This document shows, one piece after another, positions 16,000 through 24,402 of a DNA stretch of 64,000 nucleotides. The first letter of the stretch is position 1; the number at the start of each line of letters is the position of its first letter. The notes beneath the pieces were generated by a model. That model ran no database searches. It saw nothing but the letters and a program-made list of their open reading frames with translations, and was not told the DNA's origin. The DNA is from Mycobacterium branderi (GTDB taxonomy: Bacteria; Actinomycetota; Actinomycetes; Mycobacteriales; Mycobacteriaceae): the NCBI RefSeq assembly GCF_010728725.1, contig NZ_AP022607.1:124001-188000 (forward strand). The letters are read 5' to 3'. Both the position numbers and the translations under genes were made by a program.

Positions 16000-17170
16000 C
16001 GGTGGTCTCCCTGGGCAGCTTCAGGACACGGTCGGCGATGATGCTGTGCTGGATTTCGCGGGCGCCGCCGTAGATCGACGCGGCACGTGAGTACCACCAT
16101 TCGTCGCGCCACCGCTGCGCCTCGGGCCCATCTCCGATGAGCACATCGGTGCCCAGCAGCGCCATCGACGCATCCAGCACGTCCTGCTCGGCGGTGGACA
16201 ACAGCAGTTTGTCGACGCTGGTCTGTTCGCCGACGGTTTCCTGTGCCGCCAGCCGGCCCAGCGTGGATGACGTGCGTGCGCGCAGGGCGGCAAGGCTCAG
16301 ATATGCCTGCCCGACGGCCGCGCCTGCCAGTGGATATGTTGCGGTGTCCCAGGGGTTTACGTCCGTGGTGCGCAGCAGCTTCTGCAGGCGGCTGGCGCAG
16401 ATCGCCATCCGCAGCCAGGCGTAGGTGCCGCGCTCGTACTGCAGCAGGTCCATCGCGACCGACCAACCGGCGCCGACGTCACCGATCAGCCGGTCGGCGT
16501 CGACGACGACATCGGTGAAGAAGAATTCGGCGAGCTCCTCGCGCCCGCCCGCCAGGGCGATCGGACGCCGCTCGACACCCGGGGAATCCAGGTCGAAGAG
16601 CAGCATCACCAGTCCGCGATGGCGGTCGCTGACCGGGCCGGTGCGGGCCAACAACACCATCCGATCGGCGTGCGCTCCGTAGGAGGTCCAGACCTTCTGG
16701 CCGTTGATCACGAATCGGCCGTCGTCGCGCACCGTCGCCCGGGTGCGCAGCGCGGCAAGGTCGCTACCCGCCTCGGGTTCGGAAAAGCCCTGGCACCACA
16801 GTTCATCACCGCGCAGTGCGGCAGGCAGCACGGCTGGCGCCAGCTGCGGGGCGTGGTTGATGACCGCGGGCCCGACAACCTCGAGGACCTGCAGATGATG
16901 CGGAATGTCGTAGCCGTGCAAGGCGAGTCGCTCGAGGATCTGGCAGCGGATGAGCGATGAGCCGCCCAATCCGCCCACTTCGGGCGGCCAGCCCCATCGC
17001 ACCCAGCCGCCATCGAAGAGCCAGTTCATCAGCTGCCGCGAATTGGCCAGCTCGGCGCCGAGGTCGCCGCCGGGCGCCCTCAGTTGCGTCAGCCGATCGG
17101 CCGACGCGGTCAGCGCATCCTCGAACGCGTCGACGATGCGGCAGGTCTCGGGCGCCACCATCGTGGCCAC
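15989..17170 (-). CDS. acyl-CoA dehydrogenase family protein (larger partner subunit)
   Basis: A 393-residue acyl-CoA dehydrogenase with FSEPEAGSDLAALRTRA, GQKVWTSYGAHAD and the C-terminal GGAREIQHSIIADRVL. The usual EGTxEIQ Glu is Gly here, so the catalytic base probably sits in the partner or elsewhere. GTG 17170 is the annotated start, but ATG 17161 lies 7 bases after TATAGT (a -10 match) and could be a leaderless start. A perfect 14-bp palindrome overlaps this region. It leads a three-gene coupled operon. Confidence 0.92.
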   Translation of the reverse strand: MATMVAPETCRIVDAFEDALTASADRLTQLRAPGGDLGAELANSRQLMNWLFDGGWVRWGWPPEVGGLGGSSLIRCQILERLALHGYDIPHHLQVLEVVGPAVINHAPQLAPAVLPAALRGDELWCQGFSEPEAGSDLAALRTRATVRDDGRFVINGQKVWTSYGAHADRMVLLARTGPVSDRHRGLVMLLFDLDSPGVERRPIALAGGREELAEFFFTDVVVDADRLIGDVGAGWSVAMDLLQYERGTYAWLRMAICASRLQKLLRTTDVNPWDTATYPLAGAAVGQAYLSLAALRARTSSTLGRLAAQETVGEQTSVDKLLLSTAEQDVLDASMALLGTDVLIGDGPEAQRWRDEWWYSRAASIYGGAREIQHSIIADRVLKLPRETTVGR

Positions 17171-17183
17171 TATACATGTATAG
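17170..17183. promoter_or_regulatory. perfect 14-bp palindrome CTATACATGTATAG
   Basis: This exact palindrome overlaps the -10/start region of the acyl-CoA dehydrogenase operon (leftward). Near-copies occur at 14173, 14186, 18321 and 18998, all within promoter intervals around the TetR gene at 18338. It is the best candidate operator for that regulator. Confidence 0.7.
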
Positions 17184-17207
17184 GCGCGAGTGACAATACC
17201 GAGCAGG

Positions 17208-18308
17208 TCAGCCGAAGCAGTCCGCGGCCAGATTCGCGATGTTGATGATCCGGTTCAGCCCGCGGCGTGAACGCTCATAGCCCGTCGTCGGATAACCGTT
17301 GGTGAGAAAGGCGAACGAGAGCCCGGTCTCGGGGTCGGCGAAGCCGATCTGGCACGGCGCCCCGCCATGCCCAAAGGTCTGCGGGCCGGTGGCGGTCGGC
17401 AGGAAGGCCCGCGACGTTCCGTCGTCGCCGGCCACCACGACGAACAGCGCGACGTTGCCCGGCACACTGGGTGTTCCGCCGCGCTCCCCGGTGACCGGCA
17501 GGGTGACCCGCACCCGCAGGGCATCCTCGATGACCTCTCGCCGCCACAGCGGCGATGTCATCAGAGCCTGATACCAGGCGGCGAGATCGGCGGCGGTGGC
17601 AACCATGGAGTGGCTCGGCTCCCCGGCCGCCAGGATCTCCGGGCGCGCCAGATACCAGGGGCCCCAGGGGTTTACCTCGCAGTCATCGTCATCGGTCCGC
17701 ACGAACGACGCGACGTCGTGTTGCCGCTCGACCGGCGGACCGATTTCGATGCTGTCCAAACCCAGTGGTCCGGTCAGGGTTTCGCGCAGATACGTCGCGA
17801 TCGGCCGGCCGGTGAGCCGCTCGCACAGTTCAGCGATGACCCAGGCCGCCGAGGTCAGATGGAATTGCAGCCTGGTGCCGGGCTGATAGGTCAACCGCCA
17901 CTTCGAAAACGCCCTGAGCCGCTCGGCGCGATCGAGCATGTGCGGATACCCCAGCGGCGCAAGCGGAAAGCCGCCTACGTGAGTGACCACCTGCTCAACC
18001 GTGACGACGTCTTTACCCCGAGTGCCGAATTCGGGAATGTAGGAGGCGACCGTGCGGCCGATGTCGAGCAGACCGTCGGACATCAGTTTCCACAACACCC
18101 CGGCAACCACGGGCCGGCCGGCCGACTGCAGCACATAGCGTGTCGACGGGTCGGCCGCACCGAAAGTTTCCGCGGCATATTGCACACCGCCGACATTGAG
18201 AGCCACCTGCGCCGAGGGCAGCGCACCGCTGTCCACCTCCAGTCGGCAGCGCTGCAACAACAGATCAATGCGGCGCGGATCAGGTTCTCGCTGCGGTGCT
18301 GCGGTCAC
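17208..18308 (-). CDS. beta-lactamase/esterase-fold serine hydrolase-like protein with altered motifs
   Basis: A 366-residue protein of the class C beta-lactamase/EstB-like fold, shown by the overall pattern (LWKLMSDGLLDIGRTVASYIPEFG, VEQVVTHVGGFPL, TFGHGGAPCQIGFADPETGLSFAFLTNGYP). The SxxK nucleophile motif appears as SAGR at the expected place (QSAGRPVVAG), and the YxN motif as LTS, so the usual catalytic Lys and Tyr are not visible. It may be a divergent esterase or a non-catalytic homologue. It is divergent from the TetR gene with a palindrome between them, so probably controlled by it. Confidence 0.75.
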   Translation of the reverse strand: MTAAPQREPDPRRIDLLLQRCRLEVDSGALPSAQVALNVGGVQYAAETFGAADPSTRYVLQSAGRPVVAGVLWKLMSDGLLDIGRTVASYIPEFGTRGKDVVTVEQVVTHVGGFPLAPLGYPHMLDRAERLRAFSKWRLTYQPGTRLQFHLTSAAWVIAELCERLTGRPIATYLRETLTGPLGLDSIEIGPPVERQHDVASFVRTDDDDCEVNPWGPWYLARPEILAAGEPSHSMVATAADLAAWYQALMTSPLWRREVIEDALRVRVTLPVTGERGGTPSVPGNVALFVVVAGDDGTSRAFLPTATGPQTFGHGGAPCQIGFADPETGLSFAFLTNGYPTTGYERSRRGLNRIINIANLAADCFG

Positions 18309-18320
18309 AATCCTCCTCTG

Positions 18321-18334
18321 CTGTACGCGTATAG
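18321..18334. promoter_or_regulatory. palindromic operator between TetR gene and divergent gene
   Basis: CTGTACGCGTATAG is a 14-bp near-palindrome (one mismatched pair) of the CTATACATGTATAG class. It ends 3 bp before the TetR GTG (18338) and 12 bp from the divergent start (18308). Its position is typical for autoregulation and for control of the neighbour. Confidence 0.65.
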
Positions 18335-18337
18335 TCA

Positions 18338-18964
18338 GTGGGCGTGGCTACCAAGAAAGCGGTGAAAGAGCGGGCCCCGCTGGGCCGGACGCTTATCACC
18401 TCGACCGTCGCCGAGATGATCGACGAACTCGGTGTCGAGGGTGTCACCATGCGCTCGGTCGCCGCCCGGCTGGGAGTGTCGGCCATGGCGCTCTACCACC
18501 ACGTCGAGGACAAAGACGAGCTGCTGCGGATGGTCGGCGACGAGCTGCTCGGCCAGATCGAGCTGCCCGACCCGAACTCCGGCGATTGGCGCGAACTCTT
18601 CACCGACATCGTAACGGCCGCGATGGATGCGCTGCGCACCGTTCCCGGTCTCAGCGCAGTCCTGTTGACCAGCAAGCTACTTCCCAACGCGCGCAAGATC
18701 GTGCTGTTCTGCATTCATCAGTTCGAAAGGGCCGGACTGGATCGTGACGCCGCCCGCGTGGCGTACGCGGCGGTGCACCAGCTGGTGCTGGGCCGGCTGC
18801 TCGTCGAGGAAAGCCCGAACTTTCAGTTGAGTGCCGCGCCGCACGCCGACGACGAGATCCGCGACTATGTGACCAAGCTGCGCGCACCGGACTCCTTCGA
18901 CAGCGCGCTGTCGGCCTTGTTGGATCACTATCTACCGCCTCCTCGCCGCCGTCGTTCTCGCTGA
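18338..18964 (+). CDS. TetR-family transcriptional regulator
   Basis: A 208-residue repressor. The N-terminal helix-turn-helix is VTMRSVAARLGVSAMALYHHVEDKDELLRMV (residues about 34-64) and a TetR C-terminal ligand domain follows, with no catalytic motifs. GTG 18338 or GTG 18344 is the start; there is almost no leader after the palindrome at 18321-18334, so the transcript may be leaderless. Its likely targets are its own gene, the divergent serine hydrolase-like gene, and the operons bearing matching palindromes at 14173, 17170 and 18998. The inducer is probably a CoA ester or free acid of the pathway. Confidence 0.92.
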   Translation: MGVATKKAVKERAPLGRTLITSTVAEMIDELGVEGVTMRSVAARLGVSAMALYHHVEDKDELLRMVGDELLGQIELPDPNSGDWRELFTDIVTAAMDALRTVPGLSAVLLTSKLLPNARKIVLFCIHQFERAGLDRDAARVAYAAVHQLVLGRLLVEESPNFQLSAAPHADDEIRDYVTKLRAPDSFDSALSALLDHYLPPPRRRRSR

Positions 18965-18997
18965 CTCGGACGCTGACGCCCGACCGCATGCCCGTAA

Positions 18998-19011
18998 CTA
19001 TACATGTAAAG
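18998..19011. promoter_or_regulatory. near-palindrome CTATACATGTAAAG
   Basis: One mismatched pair from the perfect palindrome at 17170-17183, within a longer partly symmetric AACT...AGTT frame (18996-19013). It lies 22 bp upstream of the possible small ORF at 19034 and upstream of the crotonase at 19195. Likely operator of that transcription unit. Confidence 0.6.
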
Positions 19012-19033
19012 TTCCGGATGGTAGTGTGCTCGC

Positions 19034-19195
19034 ATGCGGCCTACCCAACTGAGGCCGGATACCCGTGGAGTGCACATGCGCAGCGAGCTGCATGAGATCG
19101 GTTATGCGAACACCGATCCCGAGATGAGGGCATCGAAGATCCGCGCAGCAGCACCCGACGTTGCCACCGCGCGCGGTGAAAGCACGGGGCACTGA
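19034..19195 (+). CDS. possible small ORF (53 codons) coupled to crotonase
   Basis: ATG 19034 opens a 53-codon frame (an alternative ATG at 19076 gives 39 codons: MRSELHEIGYANTDPEMRAS...). It ends in a TGA that overlaps the crotonase ATG as TGATG (19193-19197). It begins just after the palindrome at 18998-19011. There is no known domain and composition is hydrophilic. Either a leader peptide or small protein that couples translation, or a remnant of a larger gene. Frame coupling is seen directly; function is unknown. Confidence 0.4.
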   Translation: MRPTQLRPDTRGVHMRSELHEIGYANTDPEMRASKIRAAAPDVATARGESTGH

Positions 19196-19974
19196 TGTAC
19201 GGGCTGCCGCCCGAACTTGTCGTCACCGCCGACGGACCCATCCGGGTGGTGACGCTGAACCGGCCCGCGGACCTCAATGGGGTCAACCGCGCGATGCATC
19301 AAGCGCTGGCCCGAGTGTGGGACCACCTCACCGCCGACGCCGATGCCCAAGTGGTGGTGTTGACCGGACAGGGTTCGGCCTTCAGCGCGGGCGGCGACTT
19401 CGACTACATGCAGGAAAACATCGACGATGCCGAGCTGCGCGCCCGGACCATCGACGAGGGCCGCGCGATGGTAACCGGGATGGTGCGCTGCCCATTGCCG
19501 GTCATCGCCGCGGTCAACGGCCCGGCGGTCGGTCTGGGCTGCAGTCTGGCCCTGCTATCGGATTTGGTGTTGATGGCCGACACCGGCTTTCTGGCCGATC
19601 CTCACCTGCGCATGGGATTGGTTCCCGGCGACGGCGGCATGGTGTGGCCGGCGCTGATCGGGTTATCCCGCGCGAAGGAGTATCTCTTTCTCGGCGAGCG
19701 GATTTCGGCGCAGCAGGCAGTGCGGTTCGGGCTCGCGATCCGGGTCGTGGCAGCCGATGATCTGATGAGCGAGGCGATGAGCCTTGCGGCGCGGCTGACG
19801 AAGATACCGTCCCGCGCACTGCGCGACACCAAACGCGCACTGAATGCCTACCTGGAAGCCCAGCTGCCGCAGGCCTTCGAGCGGGCCTTCGCCGGCGAGC
19901 TGGCGAGTATGCATTCGCCGGAACACAGCCGGGCGGTGGCCGCCGCCAAGGCCAAATCGGCGACCACACCTTGA
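19195..19974 (+). CDS. enoyl-CoA hydratase/isomerase family protein
   Basis: A 259-residue crotonase with GQGSAFSAGGDFDYM (near residue 65), VNGPAVGLGCSLALLSDLVLM and RMGLVPGDGGMVWPALIG. The last block matches the crotonase at 3286 in position and pattern, so the two are paralogues. Start overlaps the stop of a small ORF (TGATG). It is convergent with the kinase gene, 13 bp away. Its promoter interval carries an operator of the class found at 17170. Confidence 0.92.
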   Translation: MYGLPPELVVTADGPIRVVTLNRPADLNGVNRAMHQALARVWDHLTADADAQVVVLTGQGSAFSAGGDFDYMQENIDDAELRARTIDEGRAMVTGMVRCPLPVIAAVNGPAVGLGCSLALLSDLVLMADTGFLADPHLRMGLVPGDGGMVWPALIGLSRAKEYLFLGERISAQQAVRFGLAIRVVAADDLMSEAMSLAARLTKIPSRALRDTKRALNAYLEAQLPQAFERAFAGELASMHSPEHSRAVAAAKAKSATTP

Positions 19975-19987
19975 TCGCCCCGGCGGG

Positions 19988-22981
19988 TCAAGACCCACCG
20001 CGCAGTGCACAGGCCACGGCTTGGTCGAAACCCATTGCGGCACCTTCCCGAGTGGCTGCGCCGAACTCTTCGTCCCCGAGTGTCTCGCGAGCCCGCTGTT
20101 CGCATTCATCGTGAAAGACAGCAAGGTCCGGCAGCACCGCCGGCGACACACCGATCCAGTTGCCCAATTTCGCCGCGGCGCCCATCAGCACCGCGGCGCG
20201 ACGCGGATCACTGTTGGCCCGCGCAATCCATGCCAGCGTCTCCAGACACGCCGCAGCCGTGCGCGGATCGTCAATCTGCTGGGTGAGCCGAAGACACTCG
20301 CGCAGAAGCTCTTCGGCGCGTTCGGTCTTGCCGTGCCGCCACCAGCCGACCCCGATCGACCACAACGCATACGAGCGAAACACGACCTCTTGAGCCGATT
20401 CGGCGGCCGCGAGCGCCTTTTCCTGCCAGATCAGGGCGCGTCCGATGTCGCCGCGGGATTCCAGCGCCCAGCCCACCAGCATCATCGCGCCAACCCGCAC
20501 GGTGGGGTTGTCGTCGGCTTCGACGGCGGATTCAAAGCGGGCCAGGGCGTCATCGGCGTCGCCGCGCATCAGCGCCGCGAAGCCTTCGGCGGTGGCCGCC
20601 ATGGCGCGTGCCGGCGGGTCGGTCGTCTGCTCGGCCAGTGTGCCGGCCTCGGCTGCCCACGCCGATTCGGCGGCAAGATCGCCCTGCAGCCCGGCGATCA
20701 TCGCGGCGGCGTAGAGAGCGCGGATCCGTTCGACGCTCGGCTCGGACGGCGTTGCGCCCAGCGCCCGGTCCAGCCAGCGGTGCATTTCGCTGAGGAACCC
20801 GCGCGCAACCGCATACAGGTAGAGGTTGGCGACCATCTCCAGCGCGATCTCGGGGGACTCCGACAGCGCAAACTCCATCGCTTCACGCAGGTTGTGCGAT
20901 TCGGGCTCGAGGCGGGCCAGCCAGCGAAGCTGGCGCGAGCTGAACCACTCATCGGCTGCGTCGGCCACGAGCCGTCGATACCAGCCCAGATGGCGGCCGC
21001 GCAGCTGCCGGTAATCGCCCGCCTGCCTGATCTTTTCCCGGCCGTACTCGCGCAGCGTATCGAGTAGCTTGAACCGCACCCCGCCCGGCGATTCGGCACG
21101 AATCAGGATCGACTTGTCCACCAGCGCGGTCAGCAGCTCGACCAGCTCCTGCGGCGACAGCTCGCCGTTGCAAACATGTTCGGCCGCTTCGAGTTCGAAG
21201 CTTCCGGCGAATATCGACAGCCGCGCCCACAGCCGCTGTTCGGAAGGGGAGCACAGGTCGTAACTCCAGCCGATGCTCCATGCAAGGGCCTGTTGGCGGG
21301 CCGGTGCGGCGCGGCTGCCCTGGGTCAACAGTGTGTAGCGGTCGCCGAGCCGCTCCAGGATCTGTTCGGGCGACATCGCGCGCAACCGTGCGGCGGCCAA
21401 CTCGATCGCCAGCGGCAGGCCCTCGAGCCGGGAACAGATGCGGGCCACGGTTTTTTCGTTGTCGCCGGTGAGGGCGAACCCCGGCACCGCTGCCGCGGCG
21501 CGCTCGGCGAACAGTGCAACCGCGTCGTAACCGGGCTGTCCGCGTCGCGGTTCGCGGTCGGTGGCGGGAACCGACAGCGGAGACAGCACCACTACCGCTT
21601 CGCCACCGATGCCGAGGCGCTCGCGGCTGGTCGCCAGGATCTTCAGATCGGGGCAGGCCTGCAGCAGCGTCTCGGCGAGCTCGGCGGCCTCACCGACCAC
21701 CTGCTCGCAGTTGTCGAGGATCAGCAGGAGCTTGCGCGGACAGAGGAATTCGACCAGTACGTCGCGCAACGATCTGCCGGATTCGTCGCGCAAGCCCAGG
21801 CCCCCGGCGACGACGTCGACCACCAGCGAGGGATCACGCAGATCGCCCAATTCGACCAACCGCACGCCGTCCGCGAAATCGGCCGCCGCCTCACTGGCCG
21901 CCCGCAGCGCCAGCCGCGTCTTGCCCACACCGCCGATTCCCGTCAACGTCACCAGCCGCGACTCCGACAGCATTCGTTGGACCTCGTGCAGTTCGGCGCG
22001 CCGACCGATGAAGCTGGTCAGCTCCAGCGGAAGTGTCCCGGGCAGGGTGCGAGTGGCGCCGTGGGGTTGCAGTCGGCCGGACCGGTGGCGTCGGCGCAGC
22101 GCGAGGTCGTCGACGGGCAGGCCGTGCCCCGCCTGAATGCGTTGCAGTTCCTCGCCCAGCGCTGCGGCTGATGGGCGGGCGGCGGGGTCGCGTGCCATTG
22201 CCTTCTCGATCACCGCCGAAACGGCTTCCGGGATGCCGATGTCGCGCAGATCCGGCACCGGCTCGGTGGCGATGCGCAGGAATTGCGCGACCATCTGCTC
22301 ACCGGACTTGCGCTCGTAGGCGGCATGCCCGGTCAGCGCGGCGAACAAGGTGGCACCCAGGCTGTAAGTGTCGGAGGCCTGGCTGGGCGGCTCGCCGGAC
22401 AGGATCTCCGGTGCAGTGAACGCCGGCGACCCGGTGAAGGTGCCGGCAGCCGTCGTGAAACCGCCTGTGATATGCGCGATTCCGAAGTCGGAAAGCGCCG
22501 GCTGGCCATAGTCGGTCAGCAGGATGTTGGCGGGTTTGACGTCGCGATGCAGGATGTCCAGCCGGTGCGCCGACTCCAGCGCCCCGGCTATCTTCACACC
22601 GATTCGCAGCACCTCCTCGACCGGCAGCAGGCCCAGCCGGCTGATCCGCGCCTCAAGCGACCCCTGGCGGTGGTACTGCATGACGAGATAGGGATATCCA
22701 CCGGTGGTCTGACCGACCTGCAGCACGCCGACGATGTTCGGGTGTCCGGTGAGCCGGCCCATGGCCCGCTGCTCACGCAAGAAGCGTTCCCGATGCTCAT
22801 CGAGCTCAGTGATCAACACCTTGACCGCCACGACCCGATCCAGCGCGGCCTGTGTGCACCGGTAGACGATCCCGAAGCCGCCGCGCCCGATTTCCTCGGC
22901 GTCAGCGAATCCGGCCGCATTCAACTGCGAGACGACGGCGGGGCCGACGTCGCGCTGCGTTCGGAAGGGATCGCTGTCCAT
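19988..22981 (-). CDS. serine/threonine protein kinase fused to a STAND/NB-ARC-like ATPase with TPR-like tail
   Basis: About 997 residues from ATG 22981. Residues about 30-280 are a complete Hanks-type kinase: G-loop IGRGGFGIVY, Lys in VAVKVL (54), HRDVKPAN (145-152), SDFGIAH (164-170), APEIL. The kinase half resembles mycobacterial PknK. Residues about 320-640 are an NTPase: FIGRRAEL, P-loop GIGGVGKTR (348-356), Walker B LLLILDNCEQ, and sensor ATSRERLG. The rest is helical TPR-like repeat. No LuxR-type HTH and no transmembrane helix are seen. A cytoplasmic signal integrator is likely. ATG at 23041 is an alternative start. Confidence 0.88.
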   Translation of the reverse strand: MDSDPFRTQRDVGPAVVSQLNAAGFADAEEIGRGGFGIVYRCTQAALDRVVAVKVLITELDEHRERFLREQRAMGRLTGHPNIVGVLQVGQTTGGYPYLVMQYHRQGSLEARISRLGLLPVEEVLRIGVKIAGALESAHRLDILHRDVKPANILLTDYGQPALSDFGIAHITGGFTTAAGTFTGSPAFTAPEILSGEPPSQASDTYSLGATLFAALTGHAAYERKSGEQMVAQFLRIATEPVPDLRDIGIPEAVSAVIEKAMARDPAARPSAAALGEELQRIQAGHGLPVDDLALRRRHRSGRLQPHGATRTLPGTLPLELTSFIGRRAELHEVQRMLSESRLVTLTGIGGVGKTRLALRAASEAAADFADGVRLVELGDLRDPSLVVDVVAGGLGLRDESGRSLRDVLVEFLCPRKLLLILDNCEQVVGEAAELAETLLQACPDLKILATSRERLGIGGEAVVVLSPLSVPATDREPRRGQPGYDAVALFAERAAAAVPGFALTGDNEKTVARICSRLEGLPLAIELAAARLRAMSPEQILERLGDRYTLLTQGSRAAPARQQALAWSIGWSYDLCSPSEQRLWARLSIFAGSFELEAAEHVCNGELSPQELVELLTALVDKSILIRAESPGGVRFKLLDTLREYGREKIRQAGDYRQLRGRHLGWYRRLVADAADEWFSSRQLRWLARLEPESHNLREAMEFALSESPEIALEMVANLYLYAVARGFLSEMHRWLDRALGATPSEPSVERIRALYAAAMIAGLQGDLAAESAWAAEAGTLAEQTTDPPARAMAATAEGFAALMRGDADDALARFESAVEADDNPTVRVGAMMLVGWALESRGDIGRALIWQEKALAAAESAQEVVFRSYALWSIGVGWWRHGKTERAEELLRECLRLTQQIDDPRTAAACLETLAWIARANSDPRRAAVLMGAAAKLGNWIGVSPAVLPDLAVFHDECEQRARETLGDEEFGAATREGAAMGFDQAVACALRGGS

Positions 22982-23077
22982 TTCTGATCGATGCTCGTCG
23001 CGCCAGCGACCGCGCAGGCCTCCTGCACGTGAATCGAGCATAGTCCCCGAGCAAACTACCGGTACACAGATTTCAAG

Positions 23078-23102
23078 CCAGTTCGCCGACTCGGCGAACT
23101 GG
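23078..23102. repeat. perfect 25-bp inverted repeat upstream of the kinase gene
   Basis: CCAGTTCGCCGA and TCGGCGAACTGG are exact 12-bp arms around one central C, 97 bp upstream of the kinase ATG. It could be an operator, or a hairpin in the leader or terminator. The 22982-23377 interval otherwise shows no gene; it holds the kinase promoter region and the 3' side of the broken antitoxin at 23378. Confidence 0.65.
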
Positions 23103-23377
23103 GTTGCCCAGTGAAACGTGCCCAAGAGTGGATGATCCCGACGCATGCGCAAGTCAGTTGGTCACACACACATCGACATGCGCAGCTGCTTTATGAGTAC
23201 AGAACTACGGTGGGGGTGCGCATACGAATCATGTGCCGCTGTGGCAGCTCAAACAGCTTGGACCACAGTACTATTCGCCATCCGCCTTAGCTGATACCCC
23301 AGCACCTTCAGCGCGCTGACTTGCCGGGCATCCTCCCGGCAGCGCCCACGCTACCCACCAACCCCTGTCGGCGAACT

Positions 23378-23607
23378 TCACCGGCAGTACACGACGTCGT
23401 CGATCTCACCTGGTTGCGCTGAAATCCCGTCCGACCCGAAACGCGAAAGAGACCGCCAAAGGTCATCCGCGTCCGACTCGAGGGTGGCGAAAGCACGGCG
23501 TCGAGACCCATGCAGATGAGCTCGGACTTGGAAATACCGCGGCGGCGGGCCTCGGCGGTGGCCAGTGCATCGAGCTCTTCGGGGATCGTGATCGTGATCG
23601 CCTTCAT
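23378..23607 (-). pseudogene. ribbon-helix-helix (VapB-like) antitoxin with frameshift
   Basis: The start is intact: MKAITITIPEELDALATAEA and RRRGISKSELICMGLDAVL, a ribbon-helix-helix antitoxin. Near 23493 homology changes frame: the shifted frame reads ESDADDLWRSLSRFGSDG and ISAQPGEIDDVVYCR, then stop (TGA 23378-23380), the typical VapB tail. The unshifted frame runs on without homology to 23308. No toxin follows. A one-position indel killed the antitoxin, or the base call is wrong. Confidence 0.7.
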
Positions 23608-23667
23608 GCCTTCACAATACAGATTCATCGGTGTCCGCTCTCGCCGACGGCGGGGCGATCAGCTCAG

Positions 23668-24399
23668 TTAACCGGTAAGTGCGATAAGCGCGCTCGCGAG
23701 CTCCCACGGATGGGTGATCATGACTTCGTGGCCCGCGTCGATACACACGAGATCATCCACGCCGCCCAGGTTTTGGATGAAAGCCCGCTGTTTCGCCTCA
23801 GGTAGGGCGCGATCTCTCCGGGTCACGATCCAGCTCGTGCGCATTGAGCCGGGGAAGCCCCCGACCTGCGCCTGGGTCAATAGCGCGGAACTTTCCGGCA
23901 CGATACCTTGCTTGATCTTCGCGCGGTGTCCGGAAGTGGCGCAGTTACTGAAGCAGTAACGCACGAGTCCGGGCGGGATCCTGTCGATCACCGGTGCCCT
24001 GTTGACCAGGTGCCGCACGACACGTTTCAAACCGAATGGCAAGGTATCCAACACACATTCGCCGTCGGCCGGCACACAGCACGCCACAAAGATGACATGT
24101 GGCACCCGGTCGATTCCGAGCCGGTTCACTACCCCGGACAGGATCACGCCGGCGAGGGAATGACCCACCAGCACCAGCGGCCCATCGCCAGGGATGTGCC
24201 CGGTAATCTGCTGCGTCACACCGCAAACGCAGTCATCGATAGTGAGATAAGCGAGATCGCCTGGCACAGAGCGTCTTCCCGGAAGGTCGACGACCAGCGT
24301 CTCGATATCGGGCCGAAGCGCAGCGATGACATCAATCGTGTCCGCCCAGCAGCCACCGGTGTGCAGCCCGCCGTGAACGAAAACCAGCCGGGTCGCCAA
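23668..24399 (-). CDS. alpha/beta-hydrolase family protein
   Basis: A 243-residue hydrolase. Oxyanion motif VFVHGGLHTGGCW at the N-terminus, nucleophile elbow VGHSLAGV (near residue 98), late His in DAGHEVMITHPWELA. Length and pattern match the small salicylate-esterase/hydroxynitrile lyase-like group. It begins 3 bp after the stop of the amidohydrolase upstream, so both form one unit. It probably cleaves an ester or thioester in the same pathway; substrate unknown. Confidence 0.85.
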   Translation of the reverse strand: MATRLVFVHGGLHTGGCWADTIDVIAALRPDIETLVVDLPGRRSVPGDLAYLTIDDCVCGVTQQITGHIPGDGPLVLVGHSLAGVILSGVVNRLGIDRVPHVIFVACCVPADGECVLDTLPFGLKRVVRHLVNRAPVIDRIPPGLVRYCFSNCATSGHRAKIKQGIVPESSALLTQAQVGGFPGSMRTSWIVTRRDRALPEAKQRAFIQNLGGVDDLVCIDAGHEVMITHPWELASALIALTG

Positions 24400-24402
24400 C
24401 GC

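Noticed and set aside
19844..21067. A 407-codon rightward open frame opposite the kinase
   Set aside because: Antisense shadow of the kinase-ATPase gene, low-complexity His/Arg/Gly/Pro composition, no motif.
23239..23270. CTGTGG/CCACAG stem near 23240-23268 as a terminator
   Set aside because: Short interrupted arms, no following T tract, and no gene clearly ending there.
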